A stretch of DNA of 64,000 bases from Eucalyptus grandis (GCF_016545825.1 NC_052621.1:6968199-7032198); one strand, 5' to 3'. Counted from the stretch's first letter, positions 10,361-22,087 are shown. The notes: a model not told the origin generated them from the sequence alone. Program-made: numbers and translations.

Positions 10361-12063
10361 TCACGCTTTCTTTGGTACCCAAATTTTCTTGGGTCCTTTG
10401 GTGTTAGTAAGATAAACAGTATTAGCCAATACTATCTTAACGAGGTTTCCATACAATAGGACACTCTTTTCAAAGTGATCCGGATTGTTGCACTTAGAAC
10501 ATCTGAGAGCATTTCTGCCTACAAGTTTTACAAAAACTTTCTTGAAGTGATTTTTGTAAACCTCACTCGAGAGTCTTTTCTTAATTCTTTCTTTTACTTT
10601 AGGAAAATCAATCAAGGGGATTGTTTCTTCTGTCATACCTAGACCAGACTTATTGAAGTAAGGTCTTTGTCTTGAAAAGAATTTTCTCAAGTTTTTCAGA
10701 CCCTATAGAAAATTTCTTTGATATATTTGATAAATCTGTTTTTAAAAAAACATTTTCTTTTAAAAGATTATCTTCATTTTCTTTAATATTGGAAACAGAC
10801 AAGTCTAGACTTTTAACTCTTTCGCTAAAACATTTTCATTTTGTTTTAGAGCTGAGTTTTCTTTTTTCAGTTCAGAAATTCTTTTGAGAGAAGTCTTAAG
10901 ACTAAAGCATAGTTCATCAATATATTTAGAAACTTTGACAGGAATTTTAAAATCACTTGCCTCAAATTCACTGCATGCGAGTCGATCCCGAGCTTGATCC
11001 AGTCTCGAGTCCGATTGTGCCATCGACATAGATTGGCATATTCATTATCACTTTCTTCACACTCGTATCACTCCAGGTTTCGGCTTTGAGAGCTTTTCGA
11101 AATTTTTCAGCTTTTCCTCTCTTCTTCTTCGAAGAGGACGTTGGGTCGATGTGTCCCTTTTTCTTGCATTCAAAGCAGACTACATCTTTATTTGGTTCCT
11201 CATCATCAACAGACTTGGTCTGCTGTCTTTGAAAGCTTTGTTTCTTTGAGTTGAACCTTCTTCCTTTTCTATTTAGTTTTACTGAATCTTCTTATCATGA
11301 GAGCAAGCTCCTCATCGTCCATATCATCTTCGAATCAGTATCATCGAGAATCATCATTTGATTTTAATGCAATGGATTTCTTACCTTTTGGATCTTCATC
11401 TTCATTGATCCTTTCCACTTCATAGGACTGAAGAGTTCCAATCGGCTCATCGACGGATAGTGGCATGATTCTCTGCGTCTCTCTTATCGAAGTCTTTATG
11501 TGATTCCAATCCTGGAGAGTCCACGCGGTAGCTTGTTTACCTTCATGGGATCGAAGTTGGTTGACCTTGATTTTCAAGACCATTCACAATATCTGTAAAA
11601 CGACTAAACATGTCGGATATTGATTCTCCCGGTTTCATTACTCAAGGATTCGTATTGACCGAGAAGAATGTTGATTCTTGTTTCCTTCACTCGATCTGTT
11701 CCTTCATAGGTGATATGCAATCTGTCCCAAACTTCTTTTCTTTGTACCACAAGAAGATATTCTATTATATTCAGTTGGTGATAAAGCACAATATAAGGAG
11801 TAAATTGCTTTTGCATCGAGTGTTTGTCTCTTGATTATTTCTTCCCGAGACATTCCGCTGGTTTCTTCGATTTCTTTTCCTCTTTCGACGATGCGGTGGT
11901 AGGAGTAATTCCTTTTTCTACAACATCCCATTCCGGAGGATCCTTTGATCGTAGGAAAGCTTTCATCTTGTTCTTCCAGATGTTGTAATCCTTTCCATCA
12001 AAGTAGGGTGGTCTGCAGTATTACTTTGCCCTTCCATCGGCCCGGTGCTAGCATACTAGCCAT
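10361..12063 (-). pseudogene. Copia GAG with zinc-knuckle remnants
   Basis: From an ATG near 12063 (MASMLAPG) the minus strand shows UBN2-type GAG pieces (RRKRNYSYHRIVERG region 11931-11704; EYLLVVQRKEVWDRLHITYE 11816-11604; 11583-11341), a knuckle-like CFECKKKGHID near 11160-11180 lacking its last Cys, a coiled-coil stretch (11029-10805, SLKRISELKKENSALKQNEN), and a second knuckle CSKCNNPDHFEKS with the last Cys replaced by Ser (10690-10361). GAG forms the particle and binds RNA. Frames shift at least four times. The long GAG with two knuckles suits a Sirevirus-like element. Confidence 0.78.
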
Positions 12064-12104
12064 GGATCTTTAACTCGAAGTAAAACACTTCAAACAAAGT
12101 GAGT

Positions 12105-12123
12105 ACACGGGCTCGATACCAAT
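12105..12123 (-). other. Primer binding site of the Sirevirus-like element
   Basis: Adjacent to the upstream LTR the minus strand reads TTGGTATCGAGCCCG. This resembles the TGGTATCAGAGC site used by initiator-Met tRNA in copia elements, with an A-deleted/variant core. The same variant (TGGTATCGAGCC) occurs in the element at 40286-43161, so it is a family feature and not a chance mutation. Confidence 0.8.
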
Positions 12124-13053
12124 TTATATTGCTAGTATGAGTACCTAGAGGGGGTGAATAGGTGCCTAAACAATTTATCGATATACGGAAGCGATTCTTA
12201 ACATATGATAGAAAGTAAATTCTCTCTTAATTAACAAAATGAAATACGATTGAGATAGAGAGAGTGAGGAAGAGAAAATTGAACACGGGATTTATAGTGG
12301 TTCGGCTTATTCCAAGCCTACGTCCACTCTTCCGCACCGACACCCATTGACCTACTGGATTTCACTATGATCAAAAGAGAAGTTACGGCACGGCTTTGCC
12401 TTGATTCCACAAAGTGTAGATGTTTTACCACACCTCCTCAAGGTCTCTCACAAATATAGACTCTCTTTTGTATACAAGTATTCGCTCAAAAGATTTATCT
12501 AAACAAATAGGAGCTTCAGACTTTGGAATTCTTCTATCGCGCACACCTCGAACAGCTAAGAACGTCTTTCTTATATACTCCTTTATGCCATCATACCTGT
12601 TGGCACTTACCAAAGGAATTCCTCCAATTTACCCGTTGGACGGAATCAATTAGGAAGATTGTTCGAGCTATTAAAGGAACGTGTTGATAGCCCATCAATC
12701 TGTTCGCCTATACAATCGGGATCTCGGTTTCCATAAGTAGAACCTTCCAATAATATTTAGATAATCATCGAATCTTCATCATTGAATCAATCTTGATCAA
12801 TCAAAGGATTCTTATATGTCTTCTCCAACCACGAGATCTTCTCCAAATGATAAGGTTAAATCTGAACAGAACATCCGGTTCGGATAACCTTTCTTCAACG
12901 GATTAGAGACTGTCAATGAGGATAGACTTTGAGTCTTGAGTCTGGCTGTCCGGGAGTCTTCAGACTTTACCCAACAGAGTCTGCTGACCTTCAGACTAGA
13001 CTGATGGAAACGTTTTGTCAACTTCAAAACACTTCACGAAGATTTCTCCAACA
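12124..13053 (-). repeat. 5' LTR of the Sirevirus-like element
   Basis: Pairs with 4682-5610. On the coding strand it starts TGTTGGAGA (13053) and would drive transcription leftward. A TATA-like GAGTATATAAG lies at about 12569-12580 on the minus strand. The TACCTAGAGG...GAATAGGTG palindrome-like motif is near its downstream end (12143-12165). Confidence 0.92.
12569..12580 (-). promoter_or_regulatory. TATA-box candidate in the copia 5' LTR
   Basis: GAGTATATAAG on the minus strand, conserved in the partner LTR at about 5124-5134. It is the best TATA candidate in either LTR; no transcript evidence is available. Confidence 0.5.
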
Positions 13054-14648
13054 ATTACATTAATAACTAACCTTAATCCTAATTAGGCCTAAATAATCCA
13101 CCCTTAAGTGCAATTAGCCTCCTAATTAGAGTTTAGGATGTTAACTCACTGGTTTAGTGAGCTAACGGGTTCACAACGGCGATGGCACGACTGCGATCAA
13201 GACCCAGGCCTATGGCGACACCAAAGGAGGCCCAGAAAGGGCTGAAAAGGACCCAGCAAGCTCACAGCTTAAGCTGACTTTTGGTTCTATGGGGCTAAAC
13301 CGAAGAGCTAGTCGAGAGGCTCAACATGAGGAGGGATGACGGGCGACGGCTAGAGGTAGCGTCAGATGGTGTCTTTGCGAGGCTAGCAACCGGCCTAGAC
13401 GCGGTTGGCACAAGCAATAGCGAGTAAGAAGGTCGGTGAAGGAGCTAGTCAACGAGGCTGACAACTCGGGCAAACTGGGCTCACAGGAGCTAACTGGCTC
13501 GCGGGCGGTTGAGCGAGACAACGGGTAGCTCAGACGGGTAGTATGAGGGTTGGCGGCACTGCTGGCTAGTTCAGTAAGGGCTGGAGGTGGTGGTTCAACA
13601 GCAATGGAGGAAGAGGAAGTGAGGAAGAAGAAGTTGCGCTTCTTACGCATTTGGTCGCCCACAGGGGGAAGAGGGGGAACCAAGGGGGAACAAGAGCCTT
13701 GGAAGTCAAGCCTAAATATCTAAACACTCAAGTACAAGCCCCACAAGTCTTCAAGCTTATCCAGCAGCCAATTTTCCCTCCCAAACTTCTCAAACAAGCC
13801 AAATTGGAGGCCAAATAACAACACCCCAACAAACCTACGAATTTGGTGGATTTCTTCTTCAATTTCCCACCAAACAACTTCAATTTGATGGTCCAACATA
13901 CCATGGCAACAACCTCAACAAATTTCCCTTTAATCCCTCACAAACCAACTCACTTTGGTAGCCCAAAATCCACACCAAAGTGCCCATCCGAATTTCTTGA
14001 ATTTAATTTGCCCAATTCCATTTTTCAGCCAAAATTCCAAGCTCACCAAAAAGTATTCAAAGGATGAGACGATGTCCTAAAAATAAATCATGACACGCTC
14101 GAACTTTCGATTCCCGAAACCGAGTTCAATTTCGTGATTAATTTCAATCAGACGCAATTTTAGCTTAACCTAACTTACCGGGTAGCTTTTAGGAATTTTT
14201 TTCACATTTAACCCGTAGTCAATAATTCTTGGTCCATGTTTGTGCATCTTTGACTCATTGGTGATTTTCGATTGTCGTAAAAATCTCAATGTTTCAATTA
14301 CAAGTACCGGGTACATAATTGACAGAGAAATCGGGTTAGTGCCGTTCAACGCGAATTTTGCAATCAAGTGAAATCACCCAAAATTTAATTACATGCTTCT
14401 GTCGAATCGACCTATCTCCGATCTCTAATCAATTATGACGGTGCTGTATTGACCCTTGCCGATTAGCAAGATCAAGCAGTCAATTTTTAGTCGAATTCTC
14501 AAATTGGTCGCATTTGTATCCCTTAATGGCTTCACCTGATAGATTAGTTTTCTCGTGAGTGATCAATTTAGAGAAAATGACCATAGGCGCGTCGATGAAA
14601 AGCCCATTTCATTTAGTTGAGACAAGGTCAAATTTCCGGGATGTCACA

Positions 14649-14690
14649 TTGATGCCACGTTGAGTCCATGTGGATCACTTAACGAGTTAA
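14649..14690. repeat. Tandem repeat monomer 2, tail
   Basis: GATGCCACGTTGAGTCC...AACGAG continues monomer 2, which was cut at 2937, and matches the monomer 1 tail GATGCGACATCAGGTCC...AACGAG (2736-2767). 14649-14653 is the duplicated target. Monomer 3 starts with TTAA at 14687 and is cut by the next LTR. Confidence 0.75.
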
Positions 14691-15895
14691 TGAAAGTGCT
14701 AGTATGAACACCTAGAGGGGGTGAATAGGTGTTTAAACTAAACCTTGGCAAATATATGCGGAATAAAATAAACTTCGAGTAAAATAAAGGAGTTAAGGAA
14801 GAGAATAAGAACACAAGATTTATAGTGGTTCGGCTTAATCCAAGCCTATGTCCACTTTTCCACGCTAACAATGTGTTCTTGGCTGGATTTCACTATGCAA
14901 TCAACAAGAGATTACAACTTTGAGCGCAAACACTTAGTAGTAGATCACACTATCTCACTAAGTCACTCTTTTGGTATTTCTCTCATGATCACAAACTTTT
15001 AAGTTCACAAGAGACAAATGTATGATTGAAGGTCGCTCAGACTTTGGAATTATAAATTCTACGCTCCGTCTCTTACTTGCTCATCGGTTCTTCATCTCCT
15101 TAAATACTCCTCCACTTCCAAACTAGCCATTGGACAATATCTTCGAGGATCGCCTTCCAATCTACCCGTTGGACAGCTCTGTATCTAGAAAATTTGGTAG
15201 ACATTGAGTGACAAAGGTAAAATCCCAAATTGATTCTGATCGCCCATACAAACAGAATATTGGTTTCCATAAGTAAAGCTTCTTCATATAGAAAGTTCTT
15301 GTCTTCAATATCCAATCGTCAATCAATTAGATTGAATCAATCAAATCAATCTTGATGTGGAATCCAAACCAAATCACTAGCCGTTGTATGATTGGGCTCG
15401 TATTACGTTATGTCGAAACTAGATGTAAAGTCTGAGTGCAATAGACTTTACAATCTGAGTTTGAGTACAACAGATTTTACAATCTGGGTCTAAACATATT
15501 TTTCTTTTAAACAAATTTAGCTTTCAGGTATGAACACCGTCTGAATAAGTTCGGCTTCAAATAAAGTCTGTCTTCTAGTTTAGCTTCAACATAGAGTCCG
15601 TCTTCTGGTTCTTCATTTACGTTCGGTCTAGAATTCGTCGAGTGAGCGGACTTCGATGTAGAACAGACTTTGACATTAAAGTCTGGCAATCTTCAGACCT
15701 TGACACAGAAGTCTGGAAATCTTTAAAATGTACTTTGGACATGTGTTACATTCAGTCTTCTGGCCGTCTTCTAACTTTGACAATATCCTTTACATATTCT
15801 ATTATCTGCATGGTCTATTACTTAACCATTAAACATGTTATTAGCCTTTAATTTATTTTGTTATCTTCAAAACATCATAAGGGATTTCCCTAACA
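14691..15895 (-). mobile_element. Copia solo LTR (1205 bp)
   Basis: Begins TGAAAGTGCTAG and ends CCCTAACA, flanked by a perfect TSD GTTAA (14686-14690 and 15896-15900). Its termini and body match the LTRs at 40286-41272 and 42178-43161, which fixes the minus orientation. It keeps the CACCTAGAGG...GAATAGGTG motif that those two lack. No internal region is present. Confidence 0.9.
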
Positions 15896-16270
15896 GTTAA
15901 TACCACAAAAAATCCCAAACCGATATGCCTTTAATAAATTCACCCCAAGCTAATTTTTGGATAACCAAAAATCGCAAATTAGTACATGCATGACACATTT
16001 ATCTTCCATTAGCTTCCATCAAATTTTATCATTAAATTTAGTGAGACTTGTAGATTGTCTTCTTCTTCATTGTCGTCCTTGTCTAAGGTCGTAACACTAA
16101 AGCAAGCACTCTTTAGTGGCACTTTTAGCAACTCTAACATTACGTTGCTTGTGGTATTGTCAGTTTCTTTTGCTAGACGTCCCTCCTTCAATGGTTGGTT
16201 GCTTTGGATGCTCCCCTAGCCTACCCTTGAATTAGTGCATGAAACCTTTTAAAATTTATGAAGCCAAGGG
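15896..16270. repeat. Tandem repeat monomer 3, then short unassigned DNA
   Basis: 15898 to about 16045 repeats the monomer (TTAATACCAC, AAAAATCCCAAAC, CAAAAATCGCAAATTAGTA, CATTAAATTTA). 16046-16270 is unique-looking DNA up to the next LTR. A 60-codon minus frame there has no recognisable content. Confidence 0.65.
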
Positions 16271-17262
16271 TGTGACATCTTGATTTTCGACCTTGTCCCG
16301 ATTTTAAGAACTGGGCTTGTCATCAACATGCCTATGGTCCTTTTTCTCTAAGTTGGCCACTCATGAGATAACTAATCTATCTGGTGAAGCTGTTAAGAAA
16401 TATAAACGCAACAAACTTGAAAATCTGATCAGAAATCGACTAATCGACCGTGCAAATCTGCAATGGTCAATACGGCACCGTTAAAATCGATTAGAAACTG
16501 GAGATAGGTCGATTTGACAAGGGCATGTAATTAAGTTGTGGGTGATTCCACTATATTGTAAAATTCATGTCGAATGGCACTAAACCGTTTTTTTGTCATA
16601 CCATGTGCCCGTAATTGAAACCTTGAGATTTTTACAACAACCGAGAGTCGCTAATAAGTCGAAGATGCACAATGTGAATCGAAAATAATCGACCACGGGT
16701 CAAATGCGCTAAAAATTCCTAAAAGCTACATAGTATGTTAGGTCATGCTAAAATCGCATCTGGTTGAAATTAACCACAAAATTGAATCCGATTTCAGGAA
16801 TCGAAAGTTCTGGCATGTCACAATTTATTTTAGGAACGTCGACTCATCATTTGAAAAAAATTTACGAGCTCGGATTTTCGGTGAAAAATCAAAATTGAGC
16901 GATTTTAAACCGGAAAATTCGGAGGGCCATTTTTGTGTGCATTTTTGCCTTCAAATTTGATCAATTAATGAGGAAAATTGTGGATTTGGTGTGGACACCT
17001 TAGCTGGCATTTTGGGGACCAAATTGGATTGAATTGGAGATATTTTGTGTGAAATTGAAGAGGGAATTGGTAAAATTCATAGGGCCATGGGGGTTGCAAC
17101 ATTTGGACCTCAAGTGTGGCTTGTTGGAGAAGATTGAGTGGGAAAATGACTGCTGGGATAGAGCTTAAGACTTTGGGGGCTCTACACAAGTGTTTAGGAT
17201 ATTTGCGGTGGACTTTTGTAGCCCCTTGTCCCCTAAATCAGCAACAGCTCCTTCCTCTTCAG

Positions 17263-17290
17263 CTTCTTCTTCTTCTTCTTCTTCTTCTTC
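17263..17290 (+). repeat. (CTT)n microsatellite in the LTR
   Basis: About nine CTT units at the start of the GC-rich part of the solo LTR. It gives a poly-serine run in one frame, which is not evidence of a gene. Confidence 0.9.
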
Positions 17291-19011
17291 ACTCCCTCAC
17301 TCTCCATTTCCAGAGCAGCAAACTAGCCAAGCCTCGAACCAAAGCCTCCAGCTTGTCGACAGCCCTTCACCGCCGTCCAAGCCGCGTCCGAGCTCCCTCG
17401 TGCTCGAGCTTGCCGTCCCCACAAGCCCATCTTTGAGCTACTCACGTCCATGCTCCTTGTGTTTGCTCAACGTCAGCCCCCGGCCACTCGTCGCCGTCAA
17501 CCTGGTCACCTATAGCCGTCCCCGAGCCCCCCGTCGTCGCCTCCGGCCACCCTTGCTCGTCCCAGTGCCAGCCAGCCCCCTTTCGGTTGAGCCCAACCTC
17601 TAACAATCTTCGATCTAGCCCAAAACAAAAGCCATCTTAGCTTTGGGTTGAGAGCTTTGTGGGCTTTTTCAAGCCCTTTCCGAACCTCCTTGGGTGTCAT
17701 CGTAGGCCCCAGTCTTGCTCGCCTTCACGTCACCCTTGCCGTTGCCATGAACTCATCAGCTCGTTAAACCGGTGAGTTTACCTCATAATCTCCAATTAGG
17801 TTGCTAATTACTCTTAGAGATGGATTAAATTCGGCTAAGTGATATTAGTGTAATTAGTTAGCTTGTTTAGTTAATTAGATTAGTTAGATAGGTCAATTAG
17901 GTGGTTAGTTAATGTAATTAGTTAGTTTAGTAGGTTATTATGTAGCTAGATTGGTTAGAGTAATTTAATTAGTTCAATTAGGTGGTTAAATTAGCCTAGG
18001 TAGATTAATTAGTGATTTATTTAATTATTTTTCATTTTATTTAATTATTTATTTATTAGTGAAAATTATATCGTGATAGTCGATTGTTAGAATTCCGTGC
18101 TTGATCGTCGTGGTGCGATCGGTTTATGCAATTGAGTGCTAATTTGTGCAATTTGATGTTTGAGTGTTGATTTTTGAATTATTATTTCAAAAATATGGAA
18201 TTTTGGTATTTAATTAGAAAAATACCAAGTGTCGGTTTTTTATGCTGAAAAGGTTTTGAGTACTATATAAAATCGTGAGATTTTTAAAAGAGAGAATATC
18301 GCGCTTTATGGAACAATTTGACTGTGGGACCACGCCCAATTATTTTACCGAGTGTTTTTTATATGAAGAAAATAGGCCAAGTACATTATTTAAAATCAAG
18401 TCATTTAAGCGCAAAGCACGATGTCCTTAACCGAGATTGGGTGTGCGTGTGATTGCTATGAGAACCCGTCACCCGATGAAGGTCGTGTGGACGATGCTCC
18501 TATATGGAATATCCCACATCAATGGATGTCGGATCATAGTAAAGGCCGGACCGATGCTCCTTTGGGAATGTCATCTAGAGGTAGACGTTGCCGTGCTCAA
18601 TGGGGCGAGACGATGCCCGATTATGCCGGAAGACCGCCGACTATTGAGTTGGTTGTGCTCGTTGGGCCATAATTAATTGGAACACTTAAGTAAGATGACC
18701 GCACCTGATTATGGGACAAAATTGTGTGGCACAGAATAGAACGTGTTATAACGATTTGGCCTTATAATCGGGACCCCTGTTATTGACTGACATGTGAAAG
18801 TGAAGTGTTCTAATTACTGATTGCATGTACCATATGCATATATGCTATGAGATGTACTGACGTGCAAGGAGGTGCTGAGACAAGCTAAATCTTATATGAT
18901 GGGTGTTTAGGCTGCCTCTAGGTGTATTGTCTTTCTAATCGGGATTTAGAGTGTAAACTCGCGAAGACATTGTCTCACCCTGTTGTGATTTACAATTTTC
19001 CAGGTCCTTAA

Positions 19012-19335
19012 ATGGAAGCATGTAATGTGTGATACAGGATCCCGCAGACGATGGAGTTTGAGTTTACCTACTTCCCTATTTTCGGGACCACCTTGAGCCA
19101 GGAGTTGGTTGAGACCGCGGTCTGGATCAAAGAGGGCCTACCTCAGTTGGTATCTCATCGATTCATAGCGTGGTACATCAGCTTTCCTCAAGGCGATCAG
19201 GAGGGTCTCCTTCTAGGTTTTGATAGGCCTCCCATTGGGACCAGGGAGTGGGAAGCAGGTCACCCGATGGATCTTGACACTTCTGATGGTGTCGTGGTGG
19301 ACCCAGAGCTTATGGATGAGGAGTCTAATGCCTAG
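19012..19335 (+). CDS. LTR-encoded small ORF, copy 1 (94 codons from 19051)
   Basis: After the acceptor-like TTTTCCAG (ending 19003) an ATG at 19012 is followed by a TGA six codons later. The same frame reopens at ATG 19051 and runs to TAG at 19335. The protein (MEFEFTYFPI... ending DEESNA) aligns without gaps to the ORF at 58651-58974, sharing FEFTYFPI, ELVET, EGLPQLV, HRF, FPQG, EWEA, HPMDL and VVVDPE. No known domain, membrane segment or signal peptide is seen. The lack of indels between the two copies suggests past coding constraint. The many replacement changes between them argue that constraint is weak or lost. Confidence 0.5.
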
Positions 19336-19599
19336 ATGGCTCAATAGCTCTTCTTTTTGGAGTTAGACCCTTGTTTATAAATTGGTTATGTATATAAACC
19401 TGGCTTGTTTATAAAAGTATGTTTTGTGGAAATTTGTTATCCTGTTTTTCTATCTCATGTTGTTTGTTGTCAGGAAATTATTATTTTGCTTCCACATGTG
19501 CATGAATCGTTTGGGTTGGCGATGCGTCTTGGGAATGTCGCAATTTTATCGACCACCAAGGGATATACGCGTGCTCAAGATTCGAGGCGTGACAAAGGA

Positions 19600-19760
19600 T
19601 ATCTATTAAGTCCATTTGTCCCGAGTGATCGCGTAACAATTTTGCATTCATTTCTGTTGTGACTATTATTTGCACTCAAGCAGGAAAGGAAAACCTTTGT
19701 TCTTTAGTTTTCACGAAAAAGAAGTCTTCGCTGTTGACATTAGCGCATGGCGCTCGGCGT
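19600..19760. other. Short unassigned spacer
   Basis: DNA between the solo LTR and the duplicated segment. No motif recognised. Confidence 0.4.
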
Positions 19761-20640
19761 TGTTGCAACCCACTACCGTTTCGTACGTTCCATGTATCGG
19801 CAAGACAGCAACCGAAATGAATGTGATTGACTCCTGTTGGTCGTAGTGCTTGTGTAATGTCCGAGTCAAATGGCCAAGCTTTGAATTTTCGCCATGCGCT
19901 CCTATTCTCCAGTGGAACGGCTTTTGACTTGTTTCCAAATGTTCACCTTCTGGATGATGAGCAATTTGGTCTTTTGGTGGCGCACTTGCATGCGCAAACT
20001 TTCCACAGAGTTGACCCGACAACAACAGGTCGAGCCTTCTAGATGGGTAAGAAAGACAAAACTTGGCTTACATGGAGCCCCCACATGATTGAACTAAAAC
20101 ACAATCCTCACTGCGAGTTACAGCACATCCCGAGTTGTGTAATCGATGGTCCTAATGAGCCCGATGCATGGAAGGATTCCATCTCGGACCATATCAGACG
20201 CCTGGCTTCTATGTTTTTGGAAACTTACTTGTTCAATAGTAGAAGTAATCGGTGCAAAGTTGCCGGCACTACTAGGAATCTGCCAGCGCATATTACACAA
20301 GTTACTATCATCGAAATGTTTAGACATGCTTAGCTAAATATGTGAATGTATTACCCAGGTCAACATGACATGCTTAAATTCATTTCGAGACGTTCTTATA
20401 CAACAGATAATGAGTGTCCAGTGGACATTCAAGCGGAAAACCCAGCAAAGATCAAAGAAAGTATCACCACTTGTACGCAATACCAATAAATTCGCTCGGC
20501 ATCCAAGCATCTGTAATGGAGCTTCAACAATCACGCTCTTGCACTAGTCAAGATAGTCAGAATCTACTGTCCAATCGGAGTAAAGTCGAAGAGAACAGGA
20601 GAATTAGACCACCCAATTCGTAGCAGCCACAATTTCATTG
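19761..20640. repeat. Duplicated segment, copy A
   Basis: Colinear with 22914-23560 and then 24757-24985: GTTGCAACCCA, TCGGCAAGACAGC, TGTCCGAGTCAAATGGCCAA, GGATGATGAGCA, TAGGAATCT, CAAAGATCAAAGAAAGTA, TCAACAATCACGCTCTTG, AAAGCTGGG. In the plus frame 19860-20042 both copies keep a frame containing LLDDEQ and AHLHAQTFH and ending GRAF*. The minus strand has a donor-like CAA|GTAAGT near 20227 after a 30-codon open stretch. Coding strand and identity are unresolved; it may be a relic of a host gene or an unclassified repeat. Confidence 0.6.
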
Positions 20641-20656
20641 CTAAAGCTGGGTTGAT

Positions 20657-20660
<4 letters not shown>

Positions 20661-20704
<44 letters not shown>
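20661..20704 (+). repeat. (GA)22 microsatellite
   Basis: A perfect GA run of about 44 bp right at the end of the duplicated segment. The corresponding place in copy B (about 24980) lacks it. Confidence 0.97.
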
Positions 20705-20706
<2 letters not shown>

Positions 20707-21094
20707 TCATCATAGACTATGGACAGAATTATTACAGATCTCAACAACAAACAGAAAAATGCCGACGGCATGCTTCAAGCGCCTGTGAACACGCGAAACG
20801 GAGGGACCCTTGTTTCCTACTCCTAATGTTTCTGCAGCAAACCAATTTTGACAAACCAAAGACACATATCAAAAGACATCAAGTACTTCATGCACATGAA
20901 TAAAAGCATTTGCGTTGGAAGTCCACAGATGCTATCCACTTGCCTCTTGTATCAACTTTCCCATTTCTGATTATTGCTTAATAGTGGATGCACCATCTGC
21001 ATAGTCAACCAGCTTTCTAGACCATATTTACATAAACATTAAGCTTTTCATCGAAGAATTTGGGCACAGCATCTTTTGCTTAAAAATATGAGCT

Positions 21095-21161
<67 letters not shown>

Positions 21162-22087
21162 TGTAAAGGGACTTGGACAAGCCCAAATGAAAGGCAAGAC
21201 AACATACTAAAAGAATTTCCAAGAAAAAATCGGAAATCTAAGAACCGGTCCAGTATCAAATTCTAGAATATGTAGGATAAGTTTCAAGTTCTAAAAATTG
21301 GGGAACCTATTCTGACAGGTAGGTTGTTCTGACGATAATCTAAAACCTAGAACCTAGAATAAGTTTTTCTATTTTTCTTGTTCTATGTCTCCGCACGATG
21401 CTGTGACATTCCATTGTGTCCAATGATGAGTATGTAAATTGAAAACAATAGTCTAAGCTTCCATTCTTGACGATACTCATAACCGAAACTTTTACTTTGT
21501 TAATATTTCATTATCTTCATATGCCAAATATGAGTTATGATTAGTGGATTGAAGCAAATGGTGGTCATTTTCATTAAAATAATTCAACTAAGAGTACATG
21601 TGGAACCTAAATAGTTCTTGGAACTTGTGACTGGGTATGTTCTAGGTTCCTCGGTATGCATGATAGGTTCTAACTTCCAAATATTAGAAAACTCGTTATG
21701 AATGGTAGGTTTCAATTTCAAGGTTGAACAACTAGAGTGGGGTAGACAATATTAGAATATTCTGAACATTAGCGAGTGAGAATCATTTCCGTATTAGAAT
21801 CTTTTCATAATCATACTTGGAGATCATCAAGACCATTCCCAATAATGGGCCTCATTAGATGCTCATATATCAGGGTTTTGATTTTACTCGCAGTTAGTTG
21901 CAAGCATATATGATTTCTTGCCACACAATCTTGTTCACAATTGTGAGATCAGATTAGTATCTGTTTGTCCTGTAGCAGATTACATGTTATACTTGAGAAC
22001 CATTGAGACAAACTTGTATAGGCCTTTGTGGACAGAGACAACACAGGGAAGCTATTGAAGAAAGGAACTAAGCTAATTCAACCATGA
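20705..22087. other. Low-copy region with a (CT)n microsatellite
   Basis: (CT)n at 21099-21156, with one CCC interruption, lies inverted to the GA run at 20661. The rest is AT-rich, unique-looking DNA with no gene that I recognise. Confidence 0.5.

Larger units (their letters stand above)
4682..13053 (-). mobile_element. Sirevirus-like Ty1-copia retrotransposon, complete but decayed
   Basis: Two LTRs of 929 and 930 bp in the same orientation, a perfect 5 bp TSD ATTAC (4677-4681 and 13054-13058), PBS beside the upstream LTR, PPT beside the downstream one, and GAG, PR, a deleted INT, RT, RNase H and a further ORF after pol, all on the minus strand. The LTRs carry the palindrome-like CACCTA...TAGGTG motif (spelled TACCTAGAGG...GAATAGGTG here) that I associate with Sireviruses. 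The post-pol coding region also fits that lineage. Many frameshifts and an integrase deletion make it non-functional. It sits inside an older chromovirus LTR. Confidence 0.92.
2938..14648 (-). mobile_element. Solo chromovirus (Tekay/Del-like) LTR, split by a copia element
   Basis: Read on the minus strand the LTR begins TGTGACATCCCGG (14648) and ends CGTGACA (2938). It matches the LTRs at 16271-19594 and 58393-61489 along its length: GC-rich part (13180-13700), AT-rich part, conserved donor-like GTGAGT (13149), GTAAGTC (3656) and acceptor (3539). The copia element 4682-13053 with its TSD interrupts it, leaving about 3.3 kb of LTR. Flanks are TAGAT (2933-2937) and TTGAT (14649-14653), a 5 bp target duplication with one mismatch. 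No internal gag-pol accompanies it, so it is a solo LTR made by LTR-LTR recombination. The LTR ORF seen in related copies is broken here after about 11 codons. Confidence 0.82.
16271..19594 (+). mobile_element. Solo chromovirus (Tekay-type) LTR (3.3 kb)
   Basis: Starts TGTGACATCTTG and ends GGCGTGACA, with a near-perfect 5 bp TSD (AAGGG 16266-16270, AAGGA 19595-19599). Internal order: U3-like AT-mixed part, (CTT)n at 17263-17290 leading into a GC-rich stretch (17300-17600), donor-like CCG|GTGAGTTTA at 17772, very AT-rich stretch (17800-18300), a short coding-like spacer, the micro-segment 18869-18884, acceptor at 19003 and the ORF 19051-19335. No internal domains remain. It is closest to the LTRs at 2938-14648 and 58393-61489. 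Confidence 0.88.

Noticed and set aside
17116..17603. Ser/Pro/Arg-rich ORFs in the GC-rich parts of the LTRs (also 13321-13683, 25921-26282, 60228-60601, 55894-56345)
   Set aside because: Composition-driven frames, different in each LTR copy and present on both strands; no conserved protein between copies.
16271..19594. Reading this as a protein-coding gene with introns
   Set aside because: TG...CA ends, a 5 bp target duplication and several colinear copies identify an LTR; the intron-like signals are reported as LTR features instead.
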